Below, in pieces: positions 21,701 through 28,113 of a stretch of DNA of 64,000 nt. The notes under the pieces were generated by a model, which was given only the letters and a program-made list of their open reading frames with translations, was not told where the DNA came from and searched no databases. This DNA is from Strongylocentrotus purpuratus (Eukaryota > Echinodermata > Echinoidea > Camarodonta > Strongylocentrotidae). The translations under genes and the position numbers were made by a program. The first letter of the stretch is position 1, and every line of letters begins with the position of its first letter. The stretch covers positions 28,121,291-28,185,290 of the forward strand of contig NW_022145604.1 of the NCBI RefSeq assembly GCF_000002235.5, given 5' to 3'.

Positions 21701-24700
21701 AGAAATCGTGTCGATCAGCTACATATTAGTGCCCTTTTGTGAGGTATTAATCCTCATTACTGTCAATTATGACTTAAGGACGTAGGTCCCTTAGCTGATT
21801 AGCATAGTAGCACACATATGATTAAGCAGTCACGCAAAACAAACACTCGCAAATTAATATTCAATAAAATCTGAGAATGTTTGCCATTATCTAGATCTAT
21901 TAGAAATAAATAATTTTTTTAAATCCTTCCCTAAACTGGGGTAAAAATAATTATTCCACCATTATGACCAACAGTGTATGTATATTGCAGAGCCAATGAA
22001 CTGATTAGATTTTAGGGTTATGAGGTCAACGATCAAAGAGTCATACATATATATTGAAAATAGCTTGTAATCACTATATTCTGGGAACCTGTTAATGGAT
22101 TACAAAATAAACTTGAATTTTAAAGATTGCTTCTGTTTCGGTTTGTAAAATGGCTCTATGGCAGAGGCATCATTTTCGACTACATGCAGTCAAAGTTCCA
22201 TCTAGTTATATTTTGTAAAACTATGATTTGAAAGAGTGGAAACGACAAACAATTGTTGCCAGTTTAAGAAGTAAAAGATGATTCATGTAGACCTTTAGAC
22301 AAATCTGAACTGCTTTGGGTTAAAATGGATTTTCATGCTGCAAGATTGCTCTCATGATATTTGATGATCGATGATGTCTGCTATTAAAGCAAGCATGTCT
22401 ATATGCTTATATGTAAACTTCCAGGGGACGGACATCTATAAGTCCTTGTAATGAGGATTAATGCCTTACCAAAGGGCACAAGCTCTTTGACTTGGTTTTG
22501 AACCTGGGACCTCCCCGTTACAGGACCAATACTCTACTACTGAGCCATTACGTCTCCTCATTACTATTTTGGCATGTTAAGTGTGGTATGCGATTTGTGA
22601 AAATTGGTAAAAAACTGACATGACGATTTCACTCTTCCAAAGTAGAGGTGGATATTTCTTTAGAAGCCATGTTTCATGTACACTGTAGGTTGACTTCTTA
22701 TGTACATGTTGTTAGGAAGTGGCAAAGTAACATAAGTAATGTATGACTTTGTGCTAGATTACTGCAGTAAGATCGATCATGACTCCCCCATTTTTGTTGA
22801 AAACACAAATATATGTCTAGCTGGATCCTTAGGAAGAGAATTTAGTACATTTTTTTTTGTGTGGTTGAAACTGCAAACATCCAGATGCGTATTATTTCTG
22901 TAGGGGCCGTGCATTTAATCTCACTTTTTTTTAATTCTATTATGTTTCAAATTAAGATGCCCCGCACAGTACACAGGGACGTTTTGTGAAATTCCAGGTA
23001 AGTCTTCAAAAGAATATCATGTTATTGTAATTGTTACATACATATTTCATATAATTGGATTGCTTTCAACTGGGCTCTTTGCTATCTATAACTGTTTGTC
23101 TATGCTATTCCCATGCAAGGATACATGTATTTGCAAATTCTATACAACCGTATTGCAGTGGCTTTAAAGGTCATACTTGAGTTTTGTCTGTGTGTAAAGC
23201 AGTATTATACATGTAGAAGAGAGTGTAGACATCACCTTTACCCAGTCTCATCTCTATCTCACCTAGGTGTACCCAGCCTCTAAATTGAGTATATCAATTA
23301 TGTGCTATGATAAAGAACCCAGATAACCCTTAAGCGACAACTTGTAATCTCCGTCAAATGTACATATATCTCGCCAGTCAGTGGTATTGGAACAACTTTT
23401 TATTTTATTTTTCTTCCTGTATTTTCCCAGTTTCATGTGAGGAGTTGGATTGCCAAAACAACAGCACTTGCGAAGTTGACAGCAATGGGGTTGCCTCCTG
23501 CATGTGAGTTGATATAATGCAAAAATGATTTACTGGTGTACATGTTGTTTTTTGTTTTTGTAGCATTGAATAAATTTTTGTATACAGACCCTTTTTTCAG
23601 TAATTGAAATATTGTGGAAATTGTTATGTCTAACATGAAATATATTATGAAAATCAATAGATATTCATTCCTAAACAAGTGATCACTGACTGACTCCTCT
23701 GAGTTCAGTCACATGATTTAGTGACCTCAAACAGCATACACAGAAATAGGTGCAGCACTTTTAATTTTCTAATTTTTATATCTATAGTCAGGTGGCTTAG
23801 TGTCATATTTATTGATTATCGTTACTTGCCGAATAAAAGCAGCATTTTTGGTACAGGGCTTCCTTAGGGCTTACTAAACAAAATTAGGCTAGGAGCCCTC
23901 TGCAAGAATATCATATAAGGGTGTGGGACGGGGCGTTGCCTCGTCGTAGTCCCCAAATAATTTAGAAGGTAGTATAACATTGATTTGTTGTTGTACAAAT
24001 GCCATTTTTGGCACAGAGCTTCCTTAGGACCTACTGAACGATATAGGGGAGGAGCCCCCGGCAAAAATATCATATAAGGGTGTGGGGGCGTCGCCTCGTA
24101 GCCCCCAAATAATTTATAAGGTAATATAATAATAATAATAATAATAATACATAAGATTTGTATGACGCCAAATCCACTTGACAATCTCCTACCCCATATT
24201 GTTCTGTAGGTCCTGAGGAAGCCCTGTGTCAAAAATGGCATTTGTACAACAACAAATCAATGTTATATTACCTTCTGAGTTATTTGGGGAACTACGAGGC
24301 AACGCCCCCGCCCCACAACCTTATATGATATTCTTGCAGGGGGCTCCTACCCTAATATCATTCAGTAGGTCCTAAGGAAGCCCCGTACCAAAAATGGCAT
24401 TTGTACAACAACAAATCAATGTTATAAAATTATCTGGGGACTCCCAAAGATGCTCCCGCCCCCACTCCCTTAAATTGAATTTTTTGCCGGGGGCTCCTAG
24501 CCGCCTAATATCGTTTAGTAGTTCCTAAGGAAGTCCTGTACCAAAAAAGGTGCTTTTATCCGGCAAGTAATGATAATTTCACTAAGCCACCTGACTACTA
24601 TGCCTCATTCTCAGAAAATATTTTGGAACCCTGTTTGATGTTCTTGACTGCTCAGTTCATGATTAAAGTTATAGTTCCAAACTAGCCAAATATTAAAATA

Positions 24701-25126
24701 GTGCATATGAAATTTTCTTTTAATGTTTTTTTTCTTCATAGCTGCTTGGATGGATATGAAGGAATCAGATGCCAGCTAGAATCAACTTCTGGTCTCTCAA
24801 CAGGGATCATTATTGGTATCGTTTTGGGAGTCGCTGGTTGTGTTTTCCTTGTTGTTGTTCTCTGCTTCTGCTGGTTCATCCTCTTTGCTGCTCGTCGTCG
24901 ACAACAATGCAAGCAAGAGTTCTTGGAGGGAGCAGAGAATTGGGGTTACGGAGGGCGACGTTATGCCCCATCATCGGCGCCATCATGTGGGGCAGTGGTG
25001 CGCAACGACCCAGCAGAGTTTGCCAGCGAGTCCTCGGACAACTTCTACTACTGCCAGAACACCAGAGGGCGACCTTTTGGTTCAACAGCTGCTGCTTCTG
25101 CTCCTCGTAACAGTCCCTTCTATTAA
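5908..25126 (+). CDS. Gene 1 overview: membrane mucin with PTS repeats, EGF and SEA modules (13 exons, 5' incomplete)
   Basis: Joined exons: 5908-6780, 10092-10217, 11380-11507, 12564-12816, 13358-13480, 13856-13983, 15113-15353, 17628-17703, 18281-18321, 19744-19816, 22957-22997, 23431-23503, 24742-25126. All have AG/GT borders and agreeing phases, giving 853 residues and a stop. Visible order: Thr/Pro repeats (about 5-290), EGF (292-333), SEA (334-460), EGF (461-501), SEA (502-624), three EGFs (625-738), membrane helix (about 748-776), 77-residue tail. Such proteins are type I surface mucins that form a glycocalyx, and SEA modules often self-cleave. The first visible exon starts in phase 1, so at least one upstream exon with the signal peptide must lie outside the window or be unrecognised. 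The order resembles MUC3/12/17 and IMPG proteins, but orthology cannot be claimed. Confidence 0.87.
6781..7314. other. Gene 1 intron, left part: nothing recognised
   Basis: No repeat or exon signal seen before the stacked HEL-B ends. Confidence 0.5.
7315..7449 (+). mobile_element. Two stacked HEL-B 5' end stubs
   Basis: A stem-loop AGGTGgTCTGTC...GACAGAtCACCT begins at 7315, and a second 5' end, CAGGTGGGCTG, at 7379. Each runs only about 65-70 bp into TTTATT-rich sequence before the next 5' end starts, the third being copy 2 at 7450. Confidence 0.5.
7450..9256 (+). mobile_element. HEL-B copy 2, interrupted by HEL-A copy b
   Basis: It starts CAGGTGGGTTG and follows copy 1 closely through the GGCGCCATTTTGTAAAA and GCGC-rich blocks to the T-run at about 7975, then resumes after HEL-A at about 9126 to CTCTTGTAATAC at 9256. 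Its own right end is missing or replaced by the HEL-A fragment. Confidence 0.62.
7980..9125 (+). mobile_element. HEL-A copy b, inserted inside HEL-B copy 2
   Basis: It has the same ends as copy a (ATGCCTCCG; partner, palindrome, CTAG). The core is a different subfamily of about 151 bp monomers (TATCTGAAGAACTGGTTGAT, GCTCATTATGTATGC). HEL-B sequence resumes directly on the other side of the insertion within a T-run. Open frames of 64-70 codons here are repeat artefacts. Confidence 0.72.
9257..9717 (+). mobile_element. HEL-A fragment c (5'-truncated)
   Basis: It contains three diverged monomers of the 151 bp subfamily and a full right end (GGCAGAGGCAT, ACTGTGTGCAGT, CATCTAG) but lacks the left end. 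It abuts HEL-B sequence at CTCTTGTAATAC. Confidence 0.6.
9718..10091. other. Gene 1 intron end: nothing firm
   Basis: It starts with a TTTCTT-rich tract that could be a leftover of HEL-B; otherwise unique-looking sequence up to EGF 1. Confidence 0.4.
10092..10217 (+). CDS. Gene 1 exon: EGF-like module 1 (calcium-binding type)
   Basis: A phase 1-1 exon of 42 codons. With the split first codon it reads DIDECASGSNPC and continues to six cysteines ending in RGFCL. The D-I-D-E start and the NTVGSYQC motif match the calcium-binding EGF consensus. Acceptor is ctcttatatag, donor gtaagt. Confidence 0.9.
10533..10594. repeat. Hairpin around GCCCTAGGGC
   Basis: GTCAATAGTCTTT and its inverse AAAGACTATTGAC flank a loop containing the palindrome GCCCTAGGGC. 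It is probably the core of a decayed inverted-repeat element in a gene 1 intron. Confidence 0.5.
10734..11020 (+). mobile_element. tRNA-derived SINE, copy 1
   Basis: The head carries a Pol III A box (TGGTCGAGTGGAT) and a B box (GGTTCGAGTCC). A conserved body follows (TTTGGCAAGACATTGATCT, ATCTGGCAGG, TGAAATGCTG) and a 3' ATT-repeat tail. A second copy lies at 40467-40777. Confidence 0.75.
11032..11140. repeat. Hairpin with 19 bp perfect stem
   Basis: GGGGAGGTTACATCGTGCT at 11056 and its exact inverse ending at 11121 enclose a 28-base loop; weaker pairing extends outward (TTGTTTTAATA with its near inverse). It directly follows the SINE. Confidence 0.55.
11380..11507 (+). CDS. Gene 1 exon: SEA module 1, first half
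   Basis: Phase 1 to phase 0. It encodes TSATITGSITINLVNG and later SEEYMNLEALVCGA, the first strand and helix of a SEA fold. The next exon supplies the rest. The same 128-base exon length and phases recur at 13856-13983, so this exon pair was duplicated. The acceptor chosen (AG at 11378-11379) is the only nearby one that keeps the frame. Confidence 0.82.
11508..12563. other. Gene 1 intron (SEA 1): nothing recognised
   Basis: AT-rich sequence without repeats, hairpins or exon-like stretches that I could support. Confidence 0.5.
12564..12816 (+). CDS. Gene 1 exon: SEA module 1, second half
   Basis: Phase 0 to phase 1. It encodes FLNVIDGWVNAS, then FAPGSFSEMIVSYAITVYG and a C-terminal helix/strand. 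Compared with SEA module 2 there are three extra residues just after the PGS that normally marks the self-cleavage turn, so cleavage may be lost or altered here. A Cys in STCEV pairs by position with LVCGA in the previous exon, as in module 2. Confidence 0.85.
13358..13480 (+). CDS. Gene 1 exon: EGF-like module 2
   Basis: Phase 1-1, 41 codons. It starts DASECMVETSC and has six cysteines in EGF spacing (GCTELDPGFECYC, then EICL). It separates the two SEA modules. Acceptor ttttctgtag, donor gtaagt. Confidence 0.85.
13856..13983 (+). CDS. Gene 1 exon: SEA module 2, first half
   Basis: Phase 1 to phase 0 and 128 bases, identical in layout to 11380-11507. It encodes STRLAGSFRYKSING and FSNMTAITCDV. 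The length and Cys placement support tandem duplication of the SEA exon pair. Confidence 0.84.
14052..14202. mobile_element. Short MITE with GGGCC ends
   Basis: About 150 bp with inverted arms: GGGCCCTG, TTTCATAAAACTTGTTAT and their inverse at the right (ATAACAAG...TATGAAAC...GGCCC). It lies in the intron that splits SEA module 2. Confidence 0.65.
14364..15018. mobile_element. 655 bp foldback element, TA target (Tc1/mariner-like MITE)
   Basis: The ends CCGTGTGAGTC and the inverse of CAGTGTGAGTC are flanked by TA at 14362-14363 and 15019-15020. The arms are long: AAAGTTTACACCTAGAAAAT and its inverse, and further inside GTGTTTTATCCCAAATCATT and its inverse. It lies 94 bases before the acceptor of the second SEA 2 exon. 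Confidence 0.7.
15113..15353 (+). CDS. Gene 1 exon: SEA module 2, second half with likely self-cleavage site
   Basis: Phase 0 to phase 1. It encodes FMYQLNLWMNVNVPY and then FRPGSIIVDFIIDIYG. The GSIIV core fits the SEA self-cleavage pattern G|S-hydrophobic-hydrophobic-V, so the membrane stub and the ectodomain could stay together as a cleaved pair. Acceptor tatgttgcag, donor gtaagt. Confidence 0.87.
15438..16958. mobile_element. MITE with TTTAAAG ends, interrupted by HEL-A
   Basis: The left end CTTTAAAGATACTATGTCCC and the inverse of the right end (TCTTAAAGGTACTATGTCCC) match at 17 of 20 positions. Removing the HEL-A copy leaves about 540 bp. It is the older of the two. Confidence 0.68.
15636..16614 (+). 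mobile_element. HEL-A copy d, inside a MITE in a gene 1 intron
   Basis: An intact-looking 979 bp copy with T-run flanks on both sides, about five monomers of about 157 bp, the GACTGCGCGCAGTC palindrome and terminal CTAG. It interrupts an inverted-repeat element (15438-16958). Confidence 0.72.
16959..17627. other. Gene 1 intron remainder: nothing recognised
   Basis: Follows the MITE at 15438-16958; no feature seen before EGF 3. Confidence 0.5.
17628..17703 (+). CDS. Gene 1 exon: EGF-like module 3, N-terminal part
   Basis: Phase 1 to phase 2. It encodes NLCEPTPCENGGTCLYN with the first four EGF cysteines and ends in SC-S. The intron interrupts the EGF just before the fifth cysteine, as in the next two EGFs. 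Confidence 0.85.
18281..18321 (+). CDS. Gene 1 exon: EGF-like module 3, C-terminal part
   Basis: A 41-base exon, phase 2 to phase 1. It encodes SCPPGFGGPVCENK, the last two EGF cysteines with the usual PPGFGG turn. It has the same length and phases as 22957-22997. Confidence 0.85.
18737..19701. mobile_element. 965 bp TTAA element with CCCTTACTGTACTG ends, copy 1
   Basis: It is flanked by TTAA on both sides (18733-18736, 19702-19705). The terminal repeats CCCTTACTGTACTGGG are perfect inverses and start with the CCC typical of piggyBac ends. Runs of G and C lie near both ends. It has no transposase. It is in the gene 1 intron before EGF 4. Confidence 0.78.
19744..19816 (+). CDS. Gene 1 exon: EGF-like module 4, N-terminal part
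   Basis: Phase 1 to phase 2, 73 bases. It encodes VACERHTCQNGGVCQVDMMG to PYC-E. It begins only 38 bases after the TTAA that closes a 965 bp transposon, so the polypyrimidine tract lies in a very short spacer. Confidence 0.85.
20229..20383. mobile_element. 155 bp inverted-repeat element inside HEL-A copy e
   Basis: It has a perfect 20 bp inverted end, TTAGGGACTTTTAGATTTGC, with a TA or TTA target duplication judged from the uninterrupted GCATTATGTTTTC in other HEL-A copies. Inside are inverted GACGTCC and GGCACTG blocks. Confidence 0.65.
21043..21976. mobile_element. 934 bp foldback element, TA target
   Basis: Two arms of about 450 bp are near-perfect inverses from CACTGTTGGTCATAATGG inward to a small loop around 21510. 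TA flanks both sides (21041-21042, 21977-21978), and related HEL-A monomers read GGACATGTATGTAT there. It has no gene. Few differences between the arms suggest a young copy or arm conversion. Confidence 0.78.
22206..22956. other. Gene 1 intron remainder: a possible short element only
   Basis: The stretch 22440-22560 (AATGAGGATTAATGCCTTACC) shares words with the arms of the 934 bp foldback; no ends could be defined. Confidence 0.35.
22957..22997 (+). CDS. Gene 1 exon: EGF-like module 4, C-terminal part
   Basis: A 41-base exon, phase 2 to phase 1, encoding ECPAQYTGTFCEIP. The acceptor (attaag) is weak but the frame and cysteine spacing fit exactly. It is too short to stand out except by its exon partners. 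Confidence 0.78.
23431..23503 (+). CDS. Gene 1 exon: EGF-like module 5, N-terminal part
   Basis: Phase 1 to phase 2, 73 bases, encoding VSCEELDCQNNSTCEVDSNG to ASC-I. This is the third copy of the same EGF half-exon layout. Confidence 0.86.
23785..24597. mobile_element. 813 bp composite foldback with CTA duplication
   Basis: The ends TAGTCAGGTGGCTTAGTG and their inverse are flanked by CTA on both sides. Inside, a block with AAAAATGGCATTTGTACAAC and GCCCC-rich sequence occurs four times, two in each orientation, around an AAT microsatellite at 24126-24148. A 3 bp duplication would fit PIF/Harbinger. Confidence 0.62.
24742..25126 (+). CDS. Gene 1 last exon: end of EGF 5, membrane helix, cytoplasmic tail, stop
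   Basis: It opens with ICLDGYEGIRCQLES, completing EGF 5, then a short linker, a helix of about 29 hydrophobic residues (IIIGIVLGVAGCVF to WFILFAA) and the stop-transfer RRRQQC. The tail is 77 residues, with NWGYGGRRY, DNFYYC and a C-terminal SPFY. The stop is TAA at 25124. Possible poly(A) hexamers are ATTAAA at 25225 and 25258; the nearest AATAAA is at 26273. The true transcript end cannot be seen. Confidence 0.9.
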
Positions 25127-27119
25127 TCCATTAATGTTAATGCTGTTATTGTTTCTCTTAATAATCACCATTAAAAAATCACCATTAAGGAAAATGTGTC
25201 TATACTCATTGAAAAAAGGAAGTAATTAAACAAACTTAATATATTACAACAGAAAATATTAAATATACATACCCAAACCCATACCTCATTTCAGATAAAG
25301 CTTGTCATGCTGACCTGCTGACTGAATGGGGGGCCAGCATAGATAAATATCCCCCTATCCCTCAAACCCCCCCCCCCCCCCCAGTTTGTAGCATATTGCA
25401 AATAGAAGAAAACTATTATTTGTCATGGTCAATTGCTCAAGGGAAAACATCAAGGGCCATATATTCCTACCTTTCAAATCCAGAATTGTCACCTAAAGCC
25501 CAAAGATAAGTACAACTACGAAATACGCAATGGTTTTTTTTTTTTACTTCAGGTGTGTTATTTTGGGTCTATGTCAAAACCGGTTTTGATGGAATAACTT
25601 TCCAAATATTTTTTTAAGATTCTAATCTTCAGTGTATTTGTACTATTGCATTTATTTAGATGTGCAAAGAATGATATTATTTTCAATCAGACATCACAGC
25701 ATCAGATGAAGGAGATGGGAGATGCTTCAAAACAGTCAGCAACTGATCATGCCGAAAGTCATCATGATAATAATGCATATGAATAATATGTAAAAACTCA
25801 GTTGTCTGATAAGATTTTTTTCTTGAGTTGCCTGATGAAAGGTAAATGTAGGTAGTAACTTCAATTTGACAGGCCTCTCAAAACAAAGGCATACACACAA
25901 GAAAACTATTATCATTGATTAAACGTTGTAGAGAAGAACTTCCAGTGAAAGCGTTATGATTACACTTAAAGTCGTTTGTAAATAGAGCCGTTCAAAGCCA
26001 TGGTTCTTGGACTTATTGCCTGACCTTTGCAAGAACATGCAGGTAACCATGGTAACATATAGGTTATGTTACCACATTATCAACTTCAAACCGCTATTTC
26101 AACAGATGACATGAACAATTTTTGTAACATACAACTTACAGTTAAATTTGACATAACACTGATGGATTTTGACTGGACATCAGTTTTCACAATGACATTG
26201 ATAGACAGACAAGGACTTAAGAACAAAAAAAAAAAAACAACATAAAAAAAAATGTAGTGCTTACTAACTGAAAATAAAGCAGACTTCCTTTAGTGATGTC
26301 ATGTCAATGTTCTTGGAGCATCTTATTAGTTTCCTTGTGAGACACAACAAAGTTTTAAGAAATATCTTCCAGTTTGATGTTTCAAGAAGAGTAAACATAG
26401 TAATGAGGCAGAAACTTGATTGTTACTAGTGGTTTTTTGTACACGCATCTAGGATCAATGATTTATATGCTAAACTCATTAATTTCACTAGTGTAAGTGT
26501 TCATTATGAAAAGTTGAAGATAAACAGTTTTTGATTGCTATATTACTATATTACAGTTTAATAAACAATTCGTATAAAATAAATGTATACCAAACTTTTG
26601 TTGATTCCCATTTGAAAGTGATGTCCTTTGTGGCCTTCAAATAAGCAACTAATATTCTACATAATGATACCTTATTCATAACTCATCTGAAATGGATGAC
26701 CGAGTAACTGCCTTTCCAAAATGTATTATCACAATCCTCTTTTACGAAGTTTGTCTGAAGCAATGTATGTGGGTCAGGAGCCCTTGAGAACTGCTATTTC
26801 AGTCGGAAAATCCATAGTTTTAATATAAAAGATTGCACTGTCAACTCAGACTAAACAAAGGGCCCTTTTAAAACCAAACTTTATGATATTCTCTTTGTTA
26901 TGGTGATAAAATCTTGGCTCTCTAGCATCCCTTGTCATCGAGTCACATGTCATACAACATGGATAGTATAGCTTTATACTTGGAGTGCTATATTTTTTTA
27001 TATAAAAGTTTATTGTCATTATCTTTGGTAGTTATCGACATGAGTTTTTTTCTTGCATTTATTAAATCTTAATTATTGAAAAAAAATTTTTTTATTCCTA
27101 TGGCTGACCTAAAAAAGGT
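25127..27119. other. Downstream of gene 1: 3' UTR and intergenic, no gene
   Basis: It contains candidate poly(A) hexamers (25225, 25258, 26273, around 26562) and a C-run at 25369-25382. No coding stretch is credible. Confidence 0.5.
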
Positions 27120-27408
27120 GACCTTACCCCCCCCCCCCAACAGAGCAAAATGTCAAATTTTCAAATTTCGAGACCCCCCCCCAAAAAAAAAAATTACCTC
27201 TTACCCCCCCCCCCCCCGCTAAATTCAGTGGCCAGTTGAGTCGTTGCGATTTTTTCGGAACCAAAAAAAAAAAGTGTCCTCTTACCCCCCCCCCCCCCCC
27301 CCCCCCTGCCCCCAGCGCTTATTCAGCGGCTGGCTGAGTCGTTGCGAAATTTTCGGCCGATTTATTAATGTTTAAACCCCCTCTTGAAAAAATCCTGCGT
27401 ACGCGCCT
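27120..27408. repeat. C-run cluster ending in CTGCGTACGCGCCTGT
   Basis: Three repeats of a block (poly-A, TTACC, long C-run, then GCT and TCAGTGGC/TCAGCGGC) with AGTCGTTGCGA between them. The whole seems a decayed homopolymer-rich element. Confidence 0.5.
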
Positions 27409-27764
27409 GTCCCGAGGTCCTATTCAAGTTTAGATACTCCTTAAACAATGGACCACTGAAGCATGAATCAGGTATTTTCATTTTAAAAGGATTTAAAAAC
27501 CAGATTTACACATGTATAAGGCTCACTGACATTAGATACATCAGCACATACCAGTTGGTACAAGGAGATTTTGAAGAAACTTTTTAAACACTCTGGTGCT
27601 CATGCAGTCATCTGTGGAAGAAAATGTATCATAGTGTAGAAACCAAGTAATTCTTTACAATGAAACAGATGTCAAGGTCGTATTGATTATGACTTTTAAT
27701 AATTAGCTACTTTGTTTACATTGTTTAATACTCACTGTATAAGAATTATCTCGAATATTGACAA

Positions 27765-28113
27765 TTTGTATTTGTTTTTCTCTATATTCAGATCAAATTG
27801 CACTACTTTATATATATGTATTCAAGAATTTTAAAAATTGTATTTGTTTTTCTCTATATTCAGATCAAATTGCACTACTTTATATATATGTATTCAAGAA
27901 TTTAAAAATTGTATTTGTTTTTCTCTATATTGAGATCAAATTGCACAACTTTATATATATGTATTCAAGAATTTTAAAAATTGTATTTGTTTTTCTCTAT
28001 ATTCAGATCAAATTGCACTACTTTATATATATATGTATTCAAGAATTTTAAAAATTGTATTTGTTTTTCTCTATATTCAGATCAAATTGCACTAATTTAT
28101 ACGTATGTATTCT
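27765..28113. repeat. Tandem repeat, about 72 bp x 4.6
   Basis: Units begin TTGTATTTGTTTTTCTCTAT at 27765, 27838, 27909, 27981 and 28055 and share TATATATGTATTCAAGAATT. The apparent 97-codon open frame is an artefact of the period. It is intergenic. Confidence 0.8.

Larger units (their letters stand above)
20203..22205 (+). mobile_element. HEL-A copy e, old and interrupted twice
   Basis: It starts ATGTCTCCGC and ends GGCAGAGGCAT, ACTACATGCAGT, CATCTAG. Monomers are of the 151 bp subfamily and strongly diverged. It carries an inverted-repeat element at 20229-20383 and a 934 bp foldback at 21043-21976. It lies in the gene 1 intron between the two halves of EGF 4. Confidence 0.65.

Noticed and set aside
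25042-25229. Alternative frames over the last gene 1 exon
   Set aside because: They overlap the membrane helix and tail in other frames; exon phases select only the frame ending SPFY.
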